A DNA stretch of 5,437 nucleotides, taken from the NCBI GenBank assembly GCA_003233545.1, contig QILZ01000165.1, positions 1-5,437 of the forward strand. The letters are read 5' to 3'. Each line of letters starts with the position of its first letter. Position 1 is the first letter of the stretch. Under the pieces are notes generated by a model. It saw only the letters and a program-made list of their open reading frames with translations, had not been told where the DNA came from and searched no databases. This DNA is from Spirochaetales bacterium (GTDB lineage: Bacteria; Spirochaetota; Spirochaetia; SZUA-6). Both the position numbers and the translations under genes were made by a program. This document shows, one piece after another, positions 1-5,437 of this stretch.

Positions 1-41
1 ATGGTTCCCGGGACAAGTGCTTTTTCCTTTGCACGTTTCAT
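1..41 (-). CDS. Start of an unidentified gene, cut by the left edge
   Basis: Only the first 13 codons are visible (MKRAKEKALVPGT), continuing beyond the window. The start is well supported by a near-consensus AGGAGG site 7 bases upstream of the ATG. The visible N-terminus is basic and hydrophilic, with no signal peptide or membrane helix so far. The product cannot be identified. The gene begins 49 bases after the histidine kinase on the same strand with no terminator-like hairpin between them, so it may be the next gene of the same transcript or the first gene of the following one. Confidence 0.7.
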   Translation of the reverse strand, partial: MKRAKEKALVPGT

Positions 42-48
42 GTTAAAA

Positions 49-54
49 CCTCCT
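49..54 (-). promoter_or_regulatory. Strong Shine-Dalgarno site (AGGAGG)
   Basis: On the minus strand AGGAGG is followed by a 7-base spacer and the ATG at 41-39. This is the best ribosome binding site in the window and is the main reason for calling the truncated gene at the left edge. Confidence 0.75.
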
Positions 55-90
55 GATAAAGAATCTCTTAAGTCTAAGGTGAGAGTTTTC

Positions 91-1503
91 TTAACTTTTA
101 GCATTCGGTAAATACGTTACGAACGTGATAACATTCCCGGGATCACTTTTTACCTCTATCCGGCCGTTATGGGTATTAACAATTTCCCGGACAATAGCGA
201 GCCCGAGGCCGGAACCGCCTGTTTCCCGCGAACGGTCAGGCATAACCCGGTAAAAACGGTCAAAAATATGAGAAATATTCTCATCCGGTATCTTTTTCCC
301 CGTATTACATACTGCCACACAAATGTACGGCCTATCATACTTCATAGAAATACCTATTTCTCCGCCTGGTTCCGTATATTTTAAAGCGTTATCCAGCAAA
401 TTCAGAAATAACCGTACAATTTGCCCCCTGTTGCCTTCGATTACCGCATGTTCCAGCAGTTGTTTTTTAAGTGTTATATGTTTATCCCTGATCATCGGTG
501 TAAAGTCATCGATGATATTTTCGATGAGCCTGCCGATATCGAATTGTTCATACCCTTGCTTAAGTAAATTCTGATCGGCTCGTGCAAGAAACAGGAGATC
601 ATTTGTAAGCCTTATAAGGCGGTCCACCTGCTCCTGCAAATTCAAGAGGGTCTCCCGATACTCTTTAACAGAACGCGGTTTGCCGAGCGTTACACCGATC
701 TGACCCTTTAATACTGTCAATGGAGTACGAAGTTCATGCGATGCATCCGAGGTAAATCTTCGTTCTTTTACAAATGAGTTCTTAAGCCTGCCCAGCATTT
801 TATTGAAATTTGCAACGAGTTTCTTTATTTCAGAGGCTGTTCCCCTGTAGTTAATTCTCAAGGAAAGGTCACTTACATTTATCTTCTCTGCGGTTTCGGT
901 TACCTTTATAATAGGCTTAAATGCGTTATTTACGATTATATGTCCTCCTATCCCTGCAAGGAGCAAAGCCAAAAAAAGCCCGATTATAATAGAACCTGTC
1001 ATTTCCTCCACAGTCTTGCTCATAAAATCCATAGACTGTACGCTCTGGATCCAGTAAATTATCTTCCCTCCTTCGCCCGAAACGGGTGTATTATAAACCC
1101 TCCAGAACTCGTCTTTGGCTATCTCTGTAAAAAATCCTTTCTTTGAATAATCCCAGGCAGGCAGATTCTTATATTTCCCCAGGCCATCCATCAATTTTCC
1201 GTTAATGGAAAATATTCTTAATGCCGATCCTGTCTGACGAACATACTGCGAATCCGAATACTGATCTTCTCTTTTTTGAAAAACTATCTTTCCGTTCTCA
1301 TTATCAAAGTCCAGGTTAGCCGAAGCCTGCGTTGCCGCAACTTTTAAAGACAGATCGATGAGCTTTAACATTGTATTCTGCAGCTGCATATGCAGGTAAA
1401 ATCCCAAAAACAGGGATATTATCCCAAACAGAAGAACATACCATAACGTTAACCTGAGACGAAGGGATACCCTGCTTAAATATTTATTAAAAAAATCATT
1501 CAT
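91..1503 (-). CDS. Membrane sensor histidine kinase (HAMP, HisKA, HATPase)
   Basis: This is the sensor half of a two-component system. It autophosphorylates on histidine and passes the phosphate to the regulator encoded just upstream. Of 470 residues, a first membrane helix lies near 15-37, an extracytoplasmic sensor region near 38-168, a second helix near 169-191, HAMP near 192-245, the dimerisation/phosphoacceptor domain near 246-310 (SHELRTPL, H256) and the ATPase domain near 355-467. The ATPase domain has an N box with N368 and N372, an IFDRFYR F box, and a G2 box GGSGLGLAI. The G1 box reads N-T-G-K-K-I, with N400 in place of the usual Asp. A similar N-x-G box occurs in CusS-type (heavy-metal) kinases, as does the overall style of the C-terminal part. 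The sensor region contains no cysteine and only H38 at its edge, so metal binding is not evident and the signal is unknown. The ATG lies 4 bases after the regulator stop. The only SD-like bases (AGG) touch it directly, so translation is probably coupled to the regulator gene. Confidence 0.95.
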   Translation of the reverse strand: MNDFFNKYLSRVSLRLRLTLWYVLLFGIISLFLGFYLHMQLQNTMLKLIDLSLKVAATQASANLDFDNENGKIVFQKREDQYSDSQYVRQTGSALRIFSINGKLMDGLGKYKNLPAWDYSKKGFFTEIAKDEFWRVYNTPVSGEGGKIIYWIQSVQSMDFMSKTVEEMTGSIIIGLFLALLLAGIGGHIIVNNAFKPIIKVTETAEKINVSDLSLRINYRGTASEIKKLVANFNKMLGRLKNSFVKERRFTSDASHELRTPLTVLKGQIGVTLGKPRSVKEYRETLLNLQEQVDRLIRLTNDLLFLARADQNLLKQGYEQFDIGRLIENIIDDFTPMIRDKHITLKKQLLEHAVIEGNRGQIVRLFLNLLDNALKYTEPGGEIGISMKYDRPYICVAVCNTGKKIPDENISHIFDRFYRVMPDRSRETGGSGLGLAIVREIVNTHNGRIEVKSDPGNVITFVTYLPNAKS

Positions 1504-1507
1504 CCTG

Positions 1508-2179
1508 TTATGTATCGTCGATCTTATAGCCGATTCCGCGAATGGTACGAATGAGGGGCCTAAGATTCCCTGTATCTATTTTTTTCCTGAGATAACCTAT
1601 ATATACATCCAGAACATTGGTTCCCGTATAGAAATCGTAGTTCCATACATGTTCTATCAATTGTGTTCTTGTTAATGTCTGTTTATTATGGCGCATCAGG
1701 AATTCCAGCAGGGCAAACTCGCGGGGACTTAGATCTATCAACATTCCACCGCGTCTTACCTCGTGTCCGGAAACATCCATCTCCAGATCAAGGACTTTAA
1801 GTACCGTACTGTTCTGTATGGGAGGCCGCCTTAAAAGTGCCCTGATTCTTGCCAGCAGTTCGGGAAATGCAAATGGTTTAATCAGATAATCATCGGCTCC
1901 CGCATCCAGCCCTGCTACGCGGTCCGTTACGGCATCCCTGGCAGTAAGCAGAATAACGGGAACTTTTATTTTTTTCTTCCTTATACCCTGTAATAACTCT
2001 ATACCGCCTATTTTTGGAAGCATAATATCCAGTAAAATCATATCGTATTCCATGACAGCTATATAATCCAACCCCTCCTCACCATCACCTGCAATATCAA
2101 TGGCATACCCTGCTTCGCTTAAACCCTGTTTAATAAATTTCGCAACCCCCTTTTCGTCTTCTACAACAAGAATCCGCAT
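1508..2179 (-). CDS. OmpR/PhoB-family response regulator
   Basis: This is a cytoplasmic DNA-binding regulator, almost certainly the partner of the adjacent kinase. The 223 residues are full length for the family. The receiver domain (about 1-118) has acidic residues E7 and D8, the phosphoacceptor D51 in LLDIMLPKIGG, the switch T79 in LLTAR and K101 in the KPF motif. The C-terminal winged helix (about 126-221) has the SPREFALLEFL segment, the HVWNYDF turn, the recognition-helix region NVLDVYIGYLRKKID and the closing TIRGIGYKI wing. The sequence style is that of the CusR/CopR subgroup. It starts 4 bases after the phosphoesterase stop, and its ribosome binding site (AAAGGAAA) lies inside the last codons of that gene, which argues for one transcript. 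The family typically binds direct repeats with a period of about 11 bp; such a repeat is found at 5187-5208 ahead of the ABC genes. Confidence 0.96.
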   Translation of the reverse strand: MRILVVEDEKGVAKFIKQGLSEAGYAIDIAGDGEEGLDYIAVMEYDMILLDIMLPKIGGIELLQGIRKKKIKVPVILLTARDAVTDRVAGLDAGADDYLIKPFAFPELLARIRALLRRPPIQNSTVLKVLDLEMDVSGHEVRRGGMLIDLSPREFALLEFLMRHNKQTLTRTQLIEHVWNYDFYTGTNVLDVYIGYLRKKIDTGNLRPLIRTIRGIGYKIDDT

Positions 2180-2183
2180 TTTC

Positions 2184-3212
2184 TTATTTCCTTTTAAAAT
2201 AATTCAGTAAATATCGAACAAATCCACCGTTACGTTCTTTTAACCAGAGATAAAAAAACAGTGCGGCGCCGATTACCAATATCAGCGTCCAGTAATTAAT
2301 CGCTATAAAAGATGAAATATACAGCCATATAAAATTAAATATTCTATCCTGAATATTGTACTGAGGCGTTTTCATTTTAACCAGGTTATAAGTCAGACTG
2401 TTAGTTGATACATTTACCTTGATGTAGTGATAAAAATAGTGCTTCGGATCGGTTTTTAACAGTTCGGCTCCGCCTCCTCCGGTTATAGTGTAGGGAACAC
2501 CGTTAAAATTACCCTTAAAATATCCATGAATATGCCCTAAAAAGAGCATAGTAATGCCTCTTTCCTTTAATAGGGACAGGAGTTTTTTTGCATTCTCAGT
2601 ATCTTTCATGGAATGGCCGGGCTGATCTTTCATCGATACCCTCGGATCGAAAGGAGGAACATGCATAAAGACAAACACATTTTTATACCCCTCCGATTTC
2701 TTTAATTCTTCTTTCAGCCATTGCATCTGCCATTCATCGATCCGCTTTTCATCAGAATCATCAAGAGAAATAAAATATGAACCGGCAAGATGGAAGGAAT
2801 AATAGAACGGGCCGAAAATCTTTTTGTAATTCCTGGTACCCTCATCCGCTACATCATGATTACCCGGAGCAACAACTACCGGCATCTTAAATCGATCAAA
2901 TTGTTTTAAAAAGAATAAGTATTTCTGAGTTGCGCCGTCGAATACCATATCACCTGTATTCAGTGTAAATAAAATCGAAGGATCGTCATTAATTTTAGTA
3001 ATTATAGACCGGAAGGTACTTATGGAATTTTTATTATCACCCATTACGGCAAAACTATAACCGGTTTTTTTTATCTGTGTGATTTTATTTACATTAGCCG
3101 CTATCAGATCCTGAGGCAACATGGAATAATCTATAAAAAATAATTTAATTACCGAAATCAGTACCGCTAATGCAGACAGAATTAATAGAAAACGCCTTGT
3201 ATTTTTTTTCAT
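2184..3212 (-). CDS. Membrane-anchored calcineurin-like metallophosphoesterase
   Basis: This is a predicted metal-dependent phosphoester hydrolase of the calcineurin-like superfamily; the substrate is unknown. The 342 residues show the superfamily blocks in order: GDNKN (D59), NTGDMV (D88), GNHD (N118, H119), MHVPP (H184) and GHIHG (H227, H229). Block I is normally D-x-H, but here the third residue is K61, so one metal ligand is missing or replaced. An N-terminal hydrophobic segment (about 8-27) follows a basic start, and a second helix (about 296-323) precedes a strongly basic tail. By the positive-inside rule the catalytic domain is outside the cytoplasmic membrane, tethered at both ends. 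The ATG has an AGGAG site 6 bases upstream. The gene lies 81 bases after the polytopic membrane protein and 4 bases before the regulator, so it is most likely co-transcribed with the two-component genes. An exported phosphoesterase acting on a lipid-linked or nucleotide phosphate is possible, but that is inference. Confidence 0.92.
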   Translation of the reverse strand: MKKNTRRFLLILSALAVLISVIKLFFIDYSMLPQDLIAANVNKITQIKKTGYSFAVMGDNKNSISTFRSIITKINDDPSILFTLNTGDMVFDGATQKYLFFLKQFDRFKMPVVVAPGNHDVADEGTRNYKKIFGPFYYSFHLAGSYFISLDDSDEKRIDEWQMQWLKEELKKSEGYKNVFVFMHVPPFDPRVSMKDQPGHSMKDTENAKKLLSLLKERGITMLFLGHIHGYFKGNFNGVPYTITGGGGAELLKTDPKHYFYHYIKVNVSTNSLTYNLVKMKTPQYNIQDRIFNFIWLYISSFIAINYWTLILVIGAALFFYLWLKERNGGFVRYLLNYFKRK

Positions 3213-3218
3213 TTCCCT

Positions 3219-3223
3219 CTCCT
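3219..3223 (-). promoter_or_regulatory. Ribosome binding site of the phosphoesterase gene (AGGAG)
   Basis: The minus strand reads AGGAG, then a 6-base purine-rich spacer, then ATG at 3212. It supports the chosen start of the phosphoesterase. Confidence 0.65.
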
Positions 3224-3229
3224 GCTATT

Positions 3230-3235
3230 ATTATA
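3230..3235 (-). promoter_or_regulatory. Candidate -10 box (TATAAT) ahead of the phosphoesterase
   Basis: A perfect TATAAT lies on the minus strand in the 81-base gap between the membrane protein and the phosphoesterase. No good TTGACA-like -35 box is found at 16-18 bases, and TG is directly adjacent rather than in the extended -10 spacing. Initiation about 7 bases downstream would leave a very short leader that begins at the ribosome binding site. The gap is AT-rich, so this may be chance. If real, it would let the phosphoesterase and two-component genes be expressed apart from the ABC pair. Confidence 0.3.
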
Positions 3236-3293
3236 CAGAGTAATTCTAAGAAAATAATAAGAGAACCAATTTATTTACATGAGGCACTAAAGC

Positions 3294-4379
3294 CTATCCG
3301 TTTATCATCCTTACTGTAAAATAACTCATAAAAGGAATCGATGTAAGAAACAGGTGTGTTAAAAGGGGTTTTAACAGTAAATTCCTGTTATTCTTTTCCA
3401 TAATAGAAAACTGCCATTTTTCACGCAGCACATTGTCACAGTGAAAAGCAAAAGCCAAAAAGGAAAAAAAACTGATCCCGGCCAGGAATACAAGAGCATA
3501 AAGCTTAATTCTCAGAGAAAAGTACTTTAAAAATAAAACAGGTATACTTAAAAAATAAATAATAATCCATGAACGAAATTTTACTATTTTCCAGTACCAT
3601 TCCTCTACCGGACTTAATTTGAAACGTCTGCGGGCAGAATCAGATACCAAAGATGTAATTTTAATTATACAAATTAAAATCAATACGGATAGAATTACCA
3701 CCCCTATTAAAACAACGGTAAGCCGGATACTCATAAGTTCATAATACCTGTTGCCGACAACAGTAATAATACCGCTTTCCCGCGGACTGATATCCGGATT
3801 TACAAACACAAGGATAAAAAGAAACAGCATATGCAGCATTTGAGCTTCCGTTACAGACGGTTTAAGCCATGCATATACCTTTAAAAGCAGCGCTACGGCT
3901 GAAAAAGCAACAGTAATTACAACTGAAGTTCTGATAATCAAAGGGAAAAACCTGCGGCTCATCAGTGAGAATGAAACGGATATGAAAAGAATTAAAAATA
4001 CGATAGCAGCAGGTACAGGCCTCATAAAGGTTATATGAATCCTGAACCGTGAAATAAATCTTTTACCTCCCGGTAATAATTCTATAAAAGTCGAAGAAGG
4101 TAAGGCCCCGCTTACCTGGTAGCCTGTTAACGGAACTATCCAGATTAAGTACGCCGACAATAAAAGAAAATGGATATCTGCATTTTGAATAAAATTTATT
4201 CTTACATTATGCCGGGCAAGATTAATTATCATTAATATATTTGCCGTAATGCGGATAAAAAAAATCAAGGTCATAAACCCCAGGGCAGTTCCGGCAGAGG
4301 GGGCAACTCTTAACCTGTGAGATCCGCGCGATTTTATTGTTCTTATAAAGTAGCTTCTGCGAATTATCCGATCCCACAT
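3294..4379 (-). CDS. Polytopic membrane protein, probable ABC transporter permease
   Basis: I do not recognise the family of this 361-residue protein. It has about 8-9 hydrophobic segments, roughly at 29-53, 70-88, 120-140, 146-167, 180-196, 218-243, 270-287, 292-313 and 335-355. The N-terminus is basic (WDRIIRRSYFIR), and a basic loop LLPGGKRFISRFR at about 101-113 lies before the third segment. That loop recalls the short cytosolic LP-x-x-x-x-R loop of many ABC-2-type exporter permeases, but the resemblance is weak. The start used here is the ATG at 4379, which shares its A with the TGA stop of the ATPase gene (TGATG). A GTG one codon upstream is the alternative. This overlap with an ABC ATPase that has no transmembrane domain of its own is the main argument that this protein is its permease. 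Such pairs usually export or act on drugs, lipids or peptides; the substrate is unknown here. No periplasmic domain or catalytic motif is evident. Confidence 0.8.
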   Translation of the reverse strand: MWDRIIRRSYFIRTIKSRGSHRLRVAPSAGTALGFMTLIFFIRITANILMIINLARHNVRINFIQNADIHFLLLSAYLIWIVPLTGYQVSGALPSSTFIELLPGGKRFISRFRIHITFMRPVPAAIVFLILFISVSFSLMSRRFFPLIIRTSVVITVAFSAVALLLKVYAWLKPSVTEAQMLHMLFLFILVFVNPDISPRESGIITVVGNRYYELMSIRLTVVLIGVVILSVLILICIIKITSLVSDSARRRFKLSPVEEWYWKIVKFRSWIIIYFLSIPVLFLKYFSLRIKLYALVFLAGISFFSFLAFAFHCDNVLREKWQFSIMEKNNRNLLLKPLLTHLFLTSIPFMSYFTVRMING

Positions 4380-5107
4380 CACTCTATCCAGGGGAAATTC
4401 GTTTCATCGTTATCTCCATCTGCCGAATAGGAATAACCTAAGTATTCTTTTTTTCTCTCAGGATCAACAATGTTCTCCATAAATCCATCGGAAATATACC
4501 ATATCCTGCTGAACAGATCCTTTGATAAAGGAAATGTGTGAGAAGCTATAATAACGATTTTCCCCTTCCCTTTTAAAAAATCAATTATTCTTTTAAAAAT
4601 AAAAATTCCTTCGACATCGAGTGCGTTAAACGGTTCATCATACATATAAATACCGGTGTCTTTTAAAAGAGTAAGCGCCATACTCAGTCTCTTTGTCAGG
4701 CCGGCGGAAAGCTCCTCTCCGAAGTAATTTCTGTACTTTTTAAGCTTAAAAGTATTTAGAATATGCTCTATCCTCAGCCGTCCGTCTTCTCTTTTTAACC
4801 CTATAAGGTAACATGCAAGCATTAGCTGCTCTTCCACTGTGAGAACGGGAATTATTCCGCCACTATCGATGGAATATGAAAATTTCTTTCTCCATTCCTC
4901 TGATGGCAGGCTAAAATCTCTCCCGTTTAAAAAAACAAAACCGGAATCCTTCTCTATTAATCCTGCAATACAATTGAGTAAAGTGGTTTTCCCTGCCCCG
5001 TTTCGGCCGATAAGTGCAGTTACTTCACCTGCCCCGGCAGATACCGAAGCATTCCTTACGATCTCCCGTTCTCCCCGCGAGATCGATATATCCTTAAGTT
5101 CAAGCAT
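4379..5107 (-). CDS. ABC transporter ATP-binding protein
   Basis: This is a cytoplasmic ATPase subunit predicted to drive the membrane protein encoded by the overlapping next gene. Its 242 residues form one nucleotide-binding domain: Walker A GRNGAGKTT (34-42), a Q-loop region SIDSGG with D81 near the expected Gln, signature LSAGL (133-137) in place of LSGGQ, Walker B IYMYDEP (D157, E158), D-loop NALD (161-164) and H-loop H190. The altered Q-loop and signature are of a kind seen in the DrrA/CcmA-like exporter subgroup, and all catalytic residues are present. The acidic, probably disordered tail (about 226-242) is unusual. I prefer the ATG at 5107 because AAGGGG lies 11 bases upstream and the protein then begins with the usual MLELKDIS. 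A GTG at 5119 would add four residues but would leave its SD touching the start. The stop overlaps the next ATG by one base. Confidence 0.94.
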   Translation of the reverse strand: MLELKDISISRGEREIVRNASVSAGAGEVTALIGRNGAGKTTLLNCIAGLIEKDSGFVFLNGRDFSLPSEEWRKKFSYSIDSGGIIPVLTVEEQLMLACYLIGLKREDGRLRIEHILNTFKLKKYRNYFGEELSAGLTKRLSMALTLLKDTGIYMYDEPFNALDVEGIFIFKRIIDFLKGKGKIVIIASHTFPLSKDLFSRIWYISDGFMENIVDPERKKEYLGYSYSADGDNDETNFPWIE

Positions 5108-5121
5108 ACCGTAAGACACCC

Positions 5122-5126
5122 CTTAA
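5122..5126 (-). promoter_or_regulatory. Ribosome binding site that decides the ATPase start
   Basis: The minus strand reads AAGGGGTG ahead of the ATPase gene. The purine run sits about 9-11 bases before the ATG at 5107 but directly against the in-frame GTG at 5119. The spacing therefore favours the ATG as the true start. Confidence 0.5.
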
Positions 5127-5169
5127 ATTAAAACTTCTAATTAATTGGAAGAATAACCGTTTCCATAGA

Positions 5170-5259
5170 TTACCTTTGTTACCTGTAGTTTCTCTGCAGT
5201 TTCTCTGCACCGGCATAAAACATCATGGAAAAAACAGTATTGCAGGTTACTTTGTTACC
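5170..5259 (-). repeat. Pair of GTAAC-type direct repeats flanking the 11-bp repeat
   Basis: Read on the minus strand, GGTAACAAAGTAAC (5259-5246) and GGTAACAAAGGTAA (5183-5170) are near-identical, differing by a one-base indel. They lie 76 bases apart and bracket the 11-bp tandem repeat. Within each, the half-site GTAA(C) recurs after an A-rich spacer. They could be a second protein-binding site or a small duplication scar; nothing further can be said from sequence alone. Confidence 0.35.
5187..5208 (-). repeat. Perfect 11-bp tandem direct repeat, candidate operator
   Basis: Two exact, adjacent copies of GCAGAGAAACT (minus-strand reading) occupy 5198-5208 and 5187-5197. A third unit (ACAGGTAACAA) is only a partial match. 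The repeat lies about 80 bases upstream of the ABC ATPase start in non-coding DNA. Eleven bases is about one helical turn and is the period of direct-repeat sites bound by OmpR/PhoB-family regulators, one of which is encoded downstream in the same gene run. A TAATCT that could act as a -10 box lies 14 bases further on (5167-5172), without a clear -35 box. The repeat itself is certain; the operator role is inference. Confidence 0.4.
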
Positions 5260-5261
5260 GT

Positions 5262-5437
5262 TTAAATTTCGCCAGCCAAGGTGAATGCGGGATAAACCTT
5301 GCCGAGCGGAGGAAGCACACTCCATATGGCCTGCGGCAGTATGATTTTTCGCATAGCCTGCCACCTGCTCATTCCCAGGGCAAGTGCCGCCTCCATCTGA
5401 CCCTTATGGATCGACTCTATCCCTGCCCTGAATATTT
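5262..5437 (-). pseudogene. Truncated polar amino-acid ABC transporter permease (3' end)
   Basis: This is the last 57 codons of a frame that enters from the right edge. It begins (E)IFRAGIESIHKGQ and continues with EAALALGMSRWQAMRKIILP, the EAA loop of HisM/GlnP-type amino-acid permeases that docks on the transporter ATPase, then QAIWSVLPPLG. In intact members this is followed by about 50-60 more residues, including a conserved FIxLxKDTSL-like segment and the final membrane helix. Here, after LPPLG (to about 5301), the frame reads KVYPAFTLAGEI and stops. Neither other frame of the strand restores the missing helix. I infer a 3' truncation or decay, making the subunit probably non-functional. 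The first part of the gene is outside the window. It is unlikely to belong functionally to the ABC pair that follows. Confidence 0.72.

Noticed and set aside
42..90. Possible terminator after the kinase gene
   Set aside because: Only weak complementarity around CTTAAG is seen, with no GC-rich stem and no following T-run.
114..126. Inverted repeat ACGTT-ACG-AACGT
   Set aside because: It is short and lies inside the kinase coding sequence near its 3' end, which is consistent with chance.
5..142. TTCCCGGGA occurring twice (5-13 and 134-142)
   Set aside because: Both copies fall in coding sequence over Pro-Gly-type codons, and two 9-base matches are not enough to claim a repeat element.
169..574. 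Plus-strand open frames opposite the kinase ATPase domain
   Set aside because: They lie antisense to conserved kinase motifs, show no domain of their own and have no convincing translation start.
940..1146. Plus-strand open frame opposite the kinase sensor region
   Set aside because: It is a shadow of the kinase gene without motif or start signal.
3282..3295. Small hairpin AGGC-N6-GCCT at the end of the membrane protein gene
   Set aside because: The stem has only 4 bp and no T-run follows on the minus strand, so it does not qualify as an intrinsic terminator.
4839..5114. Plus-strand open frame opposite the ABC ATPase
   Set aside because: It is antisense to Walker A and the Q-loop region, with no independent evidence of coding.
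5179..5364. A 61-codon minus-strand open frame
   Set aside because: It overlaps the amino-acid permease remnant in another frame. The overlapped frame carries clear EAA-loop homology, while this one has no recognisable motif and no good ribosome binding site.

Overview
This is a bacterial window in which every convincing gene lies on the minus strand, so transcription runs from the right edge to the left. Gene density is high, junctions are a few bases or less, Shine-Dalgarno sites are purine-rich and base composition is moderately AT-rich. The protein families (OmpR-type regulator, HAMP sensor kinase, ABC ATPase, polar amino-acid permease) are bacterial. Nothing in the window fixes the phylum, and I do not name one.

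Reading in the direction of transcription: (1) The right edge (5262-5437) holds the end of a polar amino-acid ABC permease. It has a textbook EAA loop, but recognisable homology stops after the LPPLG segment, and the frame closes 12 codons later without the usual last membrane helix. This looks like a truncated remnant. (2) About 154 bases without a gene (5108-5261) follow. They contain a perfect 11-bp tandem duplication and a pair of GTAAC-type direct repeats. (3) Next come an ABC transporter ATPase (4379-5107) and a polytopic membrane protein of no family I recognise (3294-4379). The two overlap by one base (TGATG), so the second is probably the permease partner. (4) An 81-base gap follows, with a perfect TATAAT box and a good ribosome binding site. 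(5) A membrane-anchored calcineurin-like phosphoesterase (2184-3212), an OmpR/PhoB-family response regulator (1508-2179) and a sensor histidine kinase (91-1503) come next, each separated by exactly 4 bases. (6) The first 13 codons of another gene (1-41), behind a near-consensus AGGAGG site, run off the left edge.

My working interpretation is one envelope-facing module: an ABC transporter, an exported phosphoesterase and a two-component system that may sense the substrate or product and control the cluster. The kinase and regulator most resemble the CusS/CusR (heavy-metal sensor) subgroup in sequence style, but the kinase sensor region has no cysteine and almost no histidine, so metal sensing is not supported. 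The 11-bp tandem repeat ahead of the ABC genes has the spacing that OmpR/PhoB-family regulators recognise and is a plausible autoregulatory operator. The most open questions are the nature of the orphan permease, the substrate of the phosphoesterase, and whether the whole set is a conserved cassette.
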